DNA of 27,504 nucleotides, taken from positions 1 through 27,504 of the forward strand of contig JAUILO010000007.1 of assembly GCA_030432775.1 (NCBI GenBank). The letters are read 5' to 3'. The notes under the pieces are model-generated. The model worked only from the letters and a program-made list of their open reading frames with translations, searched no databases and was not told the DNA's origin. Positions 15,575 to 22,760 of this stretch are shown here, in pieces (position 1 is the first letter of the stretch; every line of letters begins with the position of its first letter). Source of the stretch: Alphaproteobacteria bacterium (GTDB lineage Bacteria; Pseudomonadota; Alphaproteobacteria; Micavibrionales; Micavibrionaceae). The position numbers and the translations under genes are program-made.

Positions 15575-16258
15575 ATGTTAGATCAGCTTATTACACAAAA
15601 TATCTCTGAAATTCATGACCGCATTCAGCAAGCGGCAGAGCCCTTTGGTCGTGATCCGGCCGAAATCCACCTTGTGAGCGTGAGTAAAAAGCAACCTGAT
15701 GAACGTATTCAGGCTGCCCTTGATGCCGGACACAGGCTATTTGGCGAAAATATGGTCCAAGAGGCCCAGACCCACTGGGCAGAGCGCCGCGCCAAATATG
15801 ATGATCTGGTTTTGCATTTAATCGGGCCATTACAGACCAATAAGGTAAAGGATGCTGTGGCGCTGTTTGATTGTATTGAAACGCTTGACCGGCCAAAGCT
15901 TGCGGATAAATTGGCGACTGAAATGGCAAAGCAAGGGCGGCAGTTATCGTTTTTTATTCAGGTTAATACAGGTGAAGAAGAACAAAAGGCGGGTGTCCTG
16001 CCGCGTGATCTTGAAGAATTCTTTGATTATTGCGTCAATACCTGTGGCCTTGATGTGCGCGGTTTGATGTGTATTCCGCCGGTGAATGAGCCATCGGCAC
16101 TTCATTTCGCATTTTTACAAAAACTGGCGATTGGCTTAGGGCTTCGTGATTTAAGTATGGGGATGAGCGGTGATTTTGAGAAAGCTGTTCCGCTGGGCGC
16201 GACATATGTGCGGGTTGGTACGGCTATATTCGGTGATAGGGTTCTCCCGGTTCGTTAA
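15575..16258 (+). CDS. yggS: YggS/PLPBP pyridoxal-phosphate homeostasis protein
   Basis: A 227-residue single-domain fold-type III PLP-binding protein with no known catalytic activity, involved in vitamin B6 homeostasis. The PLP lysine is K38 (LVSVSKKQP). Family landmarks are LFGENMVQEAQ, HLIGPLQTNK, FIQVNTGEEEQKAG, RGLMCIPP and LSMGMSGDFEKAVPLGATYVRVGTAIFG. Length is normal. The start at 15575 has only a weak ribosome site. It probably shares a transcript with the FlgC-like gene; a weak hairpin with a T-run lies between them. Confidence 0.95.
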   Translation: MLDQLITQNISEIHDRIQQAAEPFGRDPAEIHLVSVSKKQPDERIQAALDAGHRLFGENMVQEAQTHWAERRAKYDDLVLHLIGPLQTNKVKDAVALFDCIETLDRPKLADKLATEMAKQGRQLSFFIQVNTGEEEQKAGVLPRDLEEFFDYCVNTCGLDVRGLMCIPPVNEPSALHFAFLQKLAIGLGLRDLSMGMSGDFEKAVPLGATYVRVGTAIFGDRVLPVR

Positions 16259-16334
16259 GCGCTTATATATCCTCATGTGCCTGTGTGTAAGGGCTGTGTT
16301 GTTTGGGCAATTCCAGATAGTCTATAGATATCAT

Positions 16335-17174
16335 TTAGCTATTCAGATGAAATTCATAACGCGGTGGCATTGGGCTTAGGTTTAATGAGGTGATTGGTTC
16401 ACGTTCTGCGCGCGGGATACTCACCTCGCTTTGTGTTTGCACCATGGTTCCCGCTGTTCTGCCATCGCCTATTGGAATTCTTTGCGAGATTTGTCGTTTT
16501 GTTACGCCTGTTTTATGAGTGGCGCTCATATCAACAAAGCTTAGTGTGTTGCCGGGAAGCTGCTGTATTGTTTGGATGTCGCTGGCTTTTTCTATGGCTT
16601 TAGCCGCGTTATCCAGCTGTGTTTGTGGATCTGTTTCTGGCTGGTAATAATGACTTTCTTTATATGATGAATATGTGCCGCCTTGTGCAAGATAAAGCGC
16701 ATTATCGGCCATATCCCGTCCGGTCTCCTCTTCGGCGATTACATCGACAATTCCGGCGGCTGCTCCTGCTGCGCCACCGAATATTGCACCGCCGACAATT
16801 TTTGATGTGGGGCGTATTTCATCGCCGCTAATATGGCGGTATATATGTCCTACAACAGGTATATGTTGAAGCGGATTTACGATGTCTATTAAATCGCCAA
16901 AGCCAAATGGCTTTTCTGTATTGCCGGTTTGATCCTGTGCATCAGCATAGGCCAGAGCAGATTGAAATTGTTCTTCAGGTGATTGCAGGGCATAAGTCAG
17001 CCCGCCTTCGATTTTTTCTTTGGCGGTATTTTGTTCTTCCCATACCGGTACGGAGCCACCCATGCGATCATGTTTTTTCATCTTGAGAACAGGGCGATGT
17101 TCTTGCTGTTTTTGAACAATATCGCTTTTTTGCTCATAGGCTGCGCTGCTCTGTCCTGCTGTTTCAAGTATCAT
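16335..17174 (-). CDS. Conserved hypothetical with VNPLQHIPVVGHIYRHISGDEI motif
   Basis: A 279-residue cytosolic-looking protein. Residues 90-150 hold a conserved block, DLIDIVNPLQHIPVVGHIYR followed by ISGDEIRPTSKIVGG and a Gly/Ala-rich segment. I recall this block from uncharacterised Rhodospirillales-type proteins. The flanks are low-complexity. The Gly/Ala stretch (AIFGGAAGAAAGIVDV) could be a glycine-zipper-like membrane-interacting helix. The start at 17174 is decided by an AAGGAGA site 7 nt upstream. An earlier ATG at 17178 opens only a 4-codon frame, MNDT, and is too close to the ribosome site. Confidence 0.75.
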   Translation of the reverse strand: MILETAGQSSAAYEQKSDIVQKQQEHRPVLKMKKHDRMGGSVPVWEEQNTAKEKIEGGLTYALQSPEEQFQSALAYADAQDQTGNTEKPFGFGDLIDIVNPLQHIPVVGHIYRHISGDEIRPTSKIVGGAIFGGAAGAAAGIVDVIAEEETGRDMADNALYLAQGGTYSSYKESHYYQPETDPQTQLDNAAKAIEKASDIQTIQQLPGNTLSFVDMSATHKTGVTKRQISQRIPIGDGRTAGTMVQTQSEVSIPRAEREPITSLNLSPMPPRYEFHLNS

Positions 17175-17422
17175 TCATGGTCTCCTTAATAAGTAAATTG
17201 CAATTGTTATGCCAAAAACAGCAGCAATGGAATTGACATAGAATCAAATGCTTATGCAGGATTTTTGTGGTGATTATCGCCGTGTATATCAAGATCTGAG
17301 GCTATTTTTGCCTAGGGGCGGAAAAAGAGTCCGGTATAATAGGGGTCGCAGAAACTACATTTTCGTGGCATTCTATATATTAGGGTGGGCTTTTATATAA
17401 AGCACAATAGAGGGATATTAAA

Positions 17423-18142
17423 GTGCCGGGTCTGGATCATTCTATCAGTCAGAATAAAGACGTAAGGGTTGCGGTGTTTGTCACAGACATTGAAATCGAG
17501 CGCAGTTTAAGGGAATTGATTGCTCATGGTCAAAGCTTGCTGGATATGGATGTTGATATTCATTATTTTGCCGATATCAGTTTACTTGAAGATTACGTCA
17601 AAACACATGAATGTGATGTTCTGGTAGTGGGCGATCATTTATATCAAGACCATGCCGCTTCACCGGTTCTTGACCATTTATCAATGATGAATGTGTTTCC
17701 TATTCCAATGCGTGTCGGTTATTTCATTGATCGTATTAATCATATGGTGCGCCGTGTTGATACCGCTGATCGTTATGATGATCCGATCAGGATTGGTCCG
17801 TATCAGTTCTATCCGCGTGATTTATCACTTATCCGTGTGAAGTCTGTGCCTAATGGTAAGAGCGCCAAGGATAAAGGCAATATAGACCAGAGGTGGAATG
17901 ACTCTTTGCATCTGACAGAAAAAGAGCGCGATATTTTACTGTTTTTATATGAGCGTAATGGTGTATCTGTCGAGCGACAGAGCCTTTTGAACTATGTCTG
18001 GGGTTATGCAGAAGGGCTTGAGACCCATACGCTTGAAACCCATATATACCGGTTACGCCGTAAAATTGAAGATGATCCGTCGCATCCGCAGATATTATTG
18101 ACCGATGATGATGGTTATTATCTGGAATGTGCGCCTGATTAG
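17423..18142 (+). CDS. OmpR-type winged-helix regulator with degenerate receiver
   Basis: A 239-residue protein. Residues 12-110 resemble a receiver fold (VRVAVFVTD, DVLVVGDHLYQ), but the acidic pocket pair and the usual KP motif are not recognisable, so phosphorylation is doubtful. Residues 120-236 form an OmpR/PhoB winged helix: LTEKERDILLFLYERNG, SRQSLL-like VERQSLLNYVWGY, and the recognition helix ETHTLETHIYRLRRKIE, ending LLTDDDGYYLE. The start is the GTG at 17423 with GAGGG upstream. There is no adjacent kinase gene; the nearest loci are the modular pilin genes. The DNA target is unknown. Confidence 0.87.
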   Translation: MPGLDHSISQNKDVRVAVFVTDIEIERSLRELIAHGQSLLDMDVDIHYFADISLLEDYVKTHECDVLVVGDHLYQDHAASPVLDHLSMMNVFPIPMRVGYFIDRINHMVRRVDTADRYDDPIRIGPYQFYPRDLSLIRVKSVPNGKSAKDKGNIDQRWNDSLHLTEKERDILLFLYERNGVSVERQSLLNYVWGYAEGLETHTLETHIYRLRRKIEDDPSHPQILLTDDDGYYLECAPD

Positions 18143-18163
18143 GTAGATGGCCTTGTCGCTTCT

Positions 18164-18181
18164 TCGCTTTTAGCGGTTTTT
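18164..18181 (+). terminator. Probable weak terminator after the winged-helix gene
   Basis: A short CGCT/AGCG stem (18165-18168 against 18172-18175), extendable by one G-T pair, with a TTT loop, is followed by TTTTT at 18177-18181. It lies 22 nt after the stop codon. The stem is short, so strength is doubtful. Confidence 0.4.
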
Positions 18182-18311
18182 ATAATTATCCAACTGATCG
18201 CTGTCTATATATATATCCCTATATACAGGCTATGCTCGTAAGTTCACAGTTTGCTTAGCTTATGGCTAAGTCATGTGATGTCGTAAGCTAGAATAACGGC
18301 CGATTATAGTG

Positions 18312-19472
18312 TTATGCTTTTTGGCAATAAAGTAGCGCCACGAAAGGTGACCTGTTCTCGGCCGGTTGCCCGATAACGGCAGTCGTATCTTGTATGTAGA
18401 GTGTATCGGCACCAGCAGGCAGAACGGACAGATCCACGCCTAATGTTGTGATGCCAGCTAGGTCATCTGCGTGAGATTGCCATTCGGCGAAACCGCCTGT
18501 GTCACCGACAGCGAAAGTCTCATTGACACTCCAGTCGTTTCTAGCAGCTCTTGGCGCGCCGCCATCATTATAGTTGGCAGGCGCATAAGTTCCTGCACCA
18601 ATAATTGTTCTGCCGTCTGCTGCCGGATAAGCAGCCCATCCATTTGGACAAGCGGCAAGGTTAAAGGCCATAATTGATCCGGGCGGAATTTCCTGTCCGA
18701 ATACAGCAGCAGCACGAACACCAACTACATCATCGTAAAAGTTTACGCCAGCCGCGTTGCTTGTAATCATAGTGTTTATGAAGGTAGCGTCGCCGTCACA
18801 ATTTTCACCATCCATTGTGGCCGCTGCGGCACACGCCGCACCAGGTATGGCTACACCTTGAAATGATGTTGCGCCTTGCGCGCTAGGGCCGTGGCTAAAA
18901 GTAATATAGTGTCCAGACCCCGGAGGGTTCAGGACAACGGGGTTACCAGCAGAATCATTGACGAAAATAGCGCCTTCTTCTCTATTGTAGCCTCCTGCTT
19001 CAGCTAATCTAGCAGTGACGGCAAAGGTAAATCGGTTGCCCCACGCATCAAATTGATAATCATCCGGCAGGTTAATTGTTCTGGTTGGTACCGCGCCAAT
19101 CATAACGTTACGTCCGCCGCGTCCTGCTGTTGTAAATGAACCACCGACGGCGCCGACCGTGTCACAATTGGCCGCTGATACTTCAACGCCAAAGTTTACT
19201 GTGTCCGGTGCAGCCTGAGGGTCAGCAACACAAGGAAGTCTGCCGTTCAAATTGAGGTGAAGCTGCATAGCAAGATCAATTTGTTCAATTTTATCTTTTG
19301 TTTCCTTGAGTTGCGCTTGTCTTGCGGCTGCGACCAATCCGGTTGAAATCGCGCCGAGTAGAACAGCGCCAATAAGCATAACCAAAGCCATCTCGACAAT
19401 CGTAAAGCCTTTATCGTGCTTGCGTATATTATCAGGAGTTAATTGAGTATGTTTCGGAGTTCTTTTTGTCAT
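18312..19472 (-). CDS. Modular prepilin-like protein with tail-collar-like C-terminus
   Basis: A 386-residue protein with a type IV prepilin/pseudopilin N-terminus. A basic leader ends KG22|F23, and E27 sits at mature position +5 (GFTIVEMALVM), followed by a 20-residue hydrophobic helix. Residues 77-260 are a head module: NGRLPCVAD, CDTVGAVGG, IGAVPTRTINL, FDAWGNRFTFAVT and CDGDATFINT. Residues 262-296 (IPPGSIMAFNLAACPNGW and GRTIIGAG) and the end NRSPFVALLYCQ match phage tail-collar/fibre domains. The start has AAGG upstream and lies 22 nt after its partner gene, so the two are one transcript. Probably exported, processed by a prepilin peptidase and displayed on a pilus or pseudopilus. Confidence 0.85.
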   Translation of the reverse strand: MTKRTPKHTQLTPDNIRKHDKGFTIVEMALVMLIGAVLLGAISTGLVAAARQAQLKETKDKIEQIDLAMQLHLNLNGRLPCVADPQAAPDTVNFGVEVSAANCDTVGAVGGSFTTAGRGGRNVMIGAVPTRTINLPDDYQFDAWGNRFTFAVTARLAEAGGYNREEGAIFVNDSAGNPVVLNPPGSGHYITFSHGPSAQGATSFQGVAIPGAACAAAATMDGENCDGDATFINTMITSNAAGVNFYDDVVGVRAAAVFGQEIPPGSIMAFNLAACPNGWAAYPAADGRTIIGAGTYAPANYNDGGAPRAARNDWSVNETFAVGDTGGFAEWQSHADDLAGITTLGVDLSVLPAGADTLYIQDTTAVIGQPAENRSPFVALLYCQKA

Positions 19473-19494
19473 TTTCCAACCTTTAGTTTTCGTG

Positions 19495-20799
19495 TTAATT
19501 TCTTTGGCAAATCGTAAGAGCCACATAAGGATCGCGGTTTTCATCAACTTGTACACCTGCCGGCTCTGCCGGAGGCTGTATGTAAAGATTATCTGGTAAA
19601 GCACCGGCAGTCAGCGCAGAGGTGTCTAGATTTTGCGTATTGTAACCGGCAAAATCAACAAAATGTTCCTTCCATTGTGCCGGGCCATTTGTATTATCTT
19701 CGGTCTGTAATAATACGAAATTATCATTGGCGTTCCATTGGTTCCTGTTGGCCCGTAATGGGTTGTCACTATAGGGGTCACCATTTGCTCCGCTTTCGTC
19801 ATAGTTCAAAGCTAAGCCACCTGTGCCGATAATCATTCGCCCGGCAGGACTTATGCCGCTTGCCGCCGCGAAAGTTGTCCAGCCAGAAGGGCAGGCAACC
19901 AGCTCGAAAGCCATAACGGCGCCAGCCGGAATTTGTCTTCCATATTCTGATGATCCTTTTTCCAGAACAATATCATCAAAGAATGAAGCGTTGCTTCGCT
20001 CACTATAGAGCATAGTGTTGGTAAAAGTAGCATCAGCATCATCACAATTGACTGAATCCACTGTAATGCCGATACCCAAACAATCACCTCTGTTTACACC
20101 ATTATGCTGTACGGCACCGCGCTGGCTTCTTCCGTGACTGAGTAAGACATAATGGGCGGCATTTGCGGGTGTGATCACACTGTTACCGCCACTATCAACA
20201 ACACTGATCGCGCCGCCATCTCGTGTATATTGGGGGTTGCCAGCCAAAACAGTAGCTTGTGTTTCGCTAATTGCATATTTGAGGCGGTTGCCCCAAGCAT
20301 CGAACATGAAGTCATCTGTTAGGTTTAATGTTCTGGTTGGAACAGTACCGATCAGAACATTATCACCTGTCCCTGCAACACGTATGGCACCACCAACAAG
20401 ACCAGCGCCTGCGCAGTCGCTATTTGTTTCAAAACCGAAAGTTGCGGCATTCTCCGCTGCGTTGGGATCTGCTACGCAAGGGTAACGGCCATTTAGCCTT
20501 AGGAACTGCTGCATCGCCTCGTCAATAGCTACCATTTTGGAACGTGTTGTATTGATGTGTGATTGCTTGAGATAGGATGTTAACATTGTAATTGTTGATC
20601 CTAGAATTAATCCAGATACAGAGAGTACAACAAGCATTTCGATCAATGTGAAACCCATATTTGAATAAATTGATTTATGTGGGCAGTTAGGGTTGATTAT
20701 AGCTGGATTGTGCGTAGCGCGGTCGCTTGAATGATGGCTTTTTCTACTTCTGCGCCAAATATCCTTCTGAGATTGTGATCTCATATCTGTATTCATCAT
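19495..20799 (-). CDS. Modular prepilin-like protein with tail-collar-like C-terminus (first of pair)
   Basis: A 434-residue paralogue of the downstream gene. The prepilin motif is MG49|F50 TLIEMLVVLS with canonical E54 at +5. The 49-residue basic leader is unusually long for a prepilin; no better internal start is seen. The head module (about 103-262) has NGRYPCVADP, IGTVPTRTLNL, DFMFDAWGNRLKYAISE and CDDADATFTNT. The collar-like part has IPAGAVMAFELVACPSGW (290-307), GRMIIGTG and the end ENRDPYVALTICQ. It starts at ATG 20799 or 20796, behind TTAGG. It is divergent from the vWA-type pilin gene across a 185-bp region with a large palindrome. Confidence 0.85.
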   Translation of the reverse strand: MMNTDMRSQSQKDIWRRSRKSHHSSDRATHNPAIINPNCPHKSIYSNMGFTLIEMLVVLSVSGLILGSTITMLTSYLKQSHINTTRSKMVAIDEAMQQFLRLNGRYPCVADPNAAENAATFGFETNSDCAGAGLVGGAIRVAGTGDNVLIGTVPTRTLNLTDDFMFDAWGNRLKYAISETQATVLAGNPQYTRDGGAISVVDSGGNSVITPANAAHYVLLSHGRSQRGAVQHNGVNRGDCLGIGITVDSVNCDDADATFTNTMLYSERSNASFFDDIVLEKGSSEYGRQIPAGAVMAFELVACPSGWTTFAAASGISPAGRMIIGTGGLALNYDESGANGDPYSDNPLRANRNQWNANDNFVLLQTEDNTNGPAQWKEHFVDFAGYNTQNLDTSALTAGALPDNLYIQPPAEPAGVQVDENRDPYVALTICQRN

Positions 20800-20840
20800 T
20801 CTTAACCTAAAATATATTTCGTGTTCATTATTATTATCTC

Positions 20841-20870
20841 GGAAAATTAATAAAATTTTATTAAATTTCC
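20841..20870. repeat. 30-bp near-perfect palindrome between divergent pilin pairs
   Basis: GGAAAATTAATAAAA (20841-20855) and TTTTATTAAATTTCC (20856-20870) are complementary at 14 of 15 positions with no spacer. The inner 18 bp are perfect. It lies in the divergent promoter region near where the -35 of the minus-strand pair would fall. It is a candidate operator for a dimeric regulator or a cruciform; I cannot tell which. Confidence 0.75.
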
Positions 20871-20892
20871 TTCAAAATATACTATGAAACTG

Positions 20893-20906
20893 TGTGTAAG
20901 TACACA
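20893..20906. repeat. 14-bp inverted repeat
   Basis: TGTGTA and TACACA are separated by AG. The site lies about 40 bp upstream of the probable -10 of the plus-strand vWA pilin gene, in the usual activator position. It may be a regulator site but is short. Confidence 0.4.
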
Positions 20907-20944
20907 TGCTCTATGGGTGAATAAGGGTAAAAATATTTTTTATT

Positions 20945-20950
20945 TATAAT
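20945..20950 (+). promoter_or_regulatory. Probable -10 element of the first vWA pilin gene
   Basis: A perfect TATAAT hexamer lies 34 nt before the ATG at 20985. No good -35 is seen at 17 nt upstream, so activation by a regulator is plausible. A Shine-Dalgarno-like GAGGG follows at 20973-20977. Confidence 0.45.
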
Positions 20951-20984
20951 AGGTTAGTCCATAGTAAGGAAAGAGGGTGTAATA

Positions 20985-22637
20985 ATGTTTCAGACAATGA
21001 TGGCCAGTGTAAAAGACGTAAATTCCGCGGAATTTGTACAAAAGCGTGGGCAGACAGCTTCTGAGGAACTGCGAAGCGACTTGGGTTTTGGCTTGTTGCC
21101 CCTTACTTTTCTGATTTTGGCACTTGGTGTGTTTCTTACAGCAGGTATGAAGCTTTATACTATCCAAAAAGAGCAGCAGGTTGTTGAGGTGACGAGCGAG
21201 AGACTGGAATATATTCAACTCGCCTTAAGGCAATTTGTGGTTGATAATGGACGCTATCCTTGTCCCGCATCCATTAATGCAGCGCCAGAGACAGCGTTGT
21301 TCGGTGTTGAGACGGCAGGCGGCTTTCTTGCGACAGGTGCTGTTGATGCAGATGGCCTTCCAGTGAATAATAGCTGCGACTCAAACTTTGATGATGATTT
21401 GAATACAGTTGGCACCGGTCAGACTTTTGTAAGTGTTGGCATTGATGGTTTGAATGTTCGTACAGGTGCCGTTCCGGTGCGCTCTTTAAATATTGAAGAT
21501 AAATACATGTTTGATGGCTGGAATAGACGTTTTGTTTATGCTGTGACTGAGGGTGAAGCTACGGCTGCTACTGTTTATAATACAACAAATGGCCGTACTA
21601 CAGCGCTGCTGGATGGTACGGGCGGTGATATTTCTGTTGTCGATAATAATGGTAATGATGTGACGGTTGCACCTGGTATGGTGGAGCAGTTAGTTATTGC
21701 CTCTGGTGGAGATAATAACGGCGCTTATAATTTTCAGGGTACTCAGGTTCAAGGGTGTAATGTAGCTGCGCGCTCGGGCGTGAATTGTGATTATCAAGTT
21801 AACCCGGCGGTGGGCGCAACATTTACAAGTACTGTGAACACAAGCAAAAGCGATAATCCAGCTCAGAAATTTGTTCATCGCCTATCTTGGGAGCCCCCAA
21901 GATTGATGACGGCCTGTGATCCTACTTCGGTTGATAACCCGCGCGATGTGGCGTTCTTGGTCGATACCAGTGGTAGTATGAGTTCCAACGGTTTCTGTGC
22001 GCTGGCAGCAAGTTGTTCACGTATGGATACAGCGCGCTGGGCAATGAGACGGGCTGTGACTGCGCGTATTAATGCAAACCAGTATAATAGTGACCCTGGC
22101 GTTACCCATGTGAGCGGATTTGTGTCAGGAAGCAGTAGCCGTAGCAGTGTGACATCAGCAGTTGCCGCAGCAGACACATTGTTTAATGATCCGGATGTTG
22201 TGACCGACCCTGATTTTGATCAGATTGGTGATGATTTGAATACCAAGCTTGATAGTATGTGTCCGAGTGGTGGTACACCGCTGGGGAATCATTTATGGGG
22301 ATTGGCGGAAAAATTAGAGTCAGCGCGAGCTGCTGGAGATATTCGTCCCAACCGTATTACGATGATTAGTGATGGTCAAAATACAACAGGTGAAGATCCA
22401 GTGGTTACTGCACGAAGAATACGCGATACATATCCTTATATGCAGGTTGATATTGTTGATGTGGTTGGTAATCCGAGTCTGATGGAAGTATCACAGGAAA
22501 CTGGCGGGTCATATTACCGCGCAGATGATCCGGATACATTGCTTGATTCATTATTCAGTTCGGCTGGTATATGTGGTGGCGGTACGCCACCAACACCACC
22601 AGCGGATAATGTTGGGCAGTGTGGTAGCCGTTTGTAG
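20985..22637 (+). CDS. Modular pilin-like protein with C-terminal vWA domain
   Basis: A 550-residue protein. Residues 1-34 are a leader-like segment ending DLG34, followed by F35 and a 20-residue hydrophobic helix (GLLPLTFLILALGVFLTAG). The layout matches a prepilin, but +5 is Pro39, not Glu. Residues 88-285 are the head module shared with 18312-20799: NGRYPCPAS, VRTGAVPVRSLNI, YMFDGWNRRFVYAVTE and GATFTSTVNTS. Residues 321-530 are a von Willebrand factor A domain with a complete MIDAS: D327-T-S329-G-S331, T431 and D463. A Pro-rich tail (GGGTPPTPPADN) and a Cys end the protein. GAGGG 7 nt upstream supports the start. Likely an exported metal-dependent adhesive tip pilin; the assembly machine is not in the window. 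Confidence 0.85.
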   Translation: MFQTMMASVKDVNSAEFVQKRGQTASEELRSDLGFGLLPLTFLILALGVFLTAGMKLYTIQKEQQVVEVTSERLEYIQLALRQFVVDNGRYPCPASINAAPETALFGVETAGGFLATGAVDADGLPVNNSCDSNFDDDLNTVGTGQTFVSVGIDGLNVRTGAVPVRSLNIEDKYMFDGWNRRFVYAVTEGEATAATVYNTTNGRTTALLDGTGGDISVVDNNGNDVTVAPGMVEQLVIASGGDNNGAYNFQGTQVQGCNVAARSGVNCDYQVNPAVGATFTSTVNTSKSDNPAQKFVHRLSWEPPRLMTACDPTSVDNPRDVAFLVDTSGSMSSNGFCALAASCSRMDTARWAMRRAVTARINANQYNSDPGVTHVSGFVSGSSSRSSVTSAVAAADTLFNDPDVVTDPDFDQIGDDLNTKLDSMCPSGGTPLGNHLWGLAEKLESARAAGDIRPNRITMISDGQNTTGEDPVVTARRIRDTYPYMQVDIVDVVGNPSLMEVSQETGGSYYRADDPDTLLDSLFSSAGICGGGTPPTPPADNVGQCGSRL

Positions 22638-22674
22638 ATCTATCACTTTCAGAACAGAGTTTTTATATAGATTT

Positions 22675-22710
22675 AAAATATCGGCTATCATCAATGATAG
22701 CCGATATTTT
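22675..22710 (+). terminator. Strong terminator between the two vWA pilin genes
   Basis: A 17-bp perfect stem (22675-22691 against 22694-22710) has a 2-nt CA centre, so the real loop is slightly larger. The GC core CGGC/GCCG is followed by ATATTTT. It lies 38 nt after the first vWA gene and means the second gene needs its own promoter. The A-run on the other side would let it work on the minus strand too. Confidence 0.85.
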
Positions 22711-22724
22711 CTATCGAGTATTTA

Positions 22725-22733
22725 TGGTATAAT
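22725..22733 (+). promoter_or_regulatory. Extended -10 promoter of the second vWA pilin gene
   Basis: TGGTATAAT is a perfect TGn-TATAAT element 15 bp after the terminator and 27 nt before the ATG at 22761. The -35 is weak, as is usual for extended -10 promoters. The two vWA genes are therefore separately transcribed. Confidence 0.6.
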
Positions 22734-22760
22734 GTTGGAATCTCATAGGGATAACAAATC

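Noticed and set aside
17233..17238. TTGACA -35 hexamer upstream of 17423
   Set aside because: No -10 at a workable distance.
18254..18270. CTTAGC/GCTAAG hairpin
   Set aside because: A 6-bp stem without a T-run on either strand; no role assigned.
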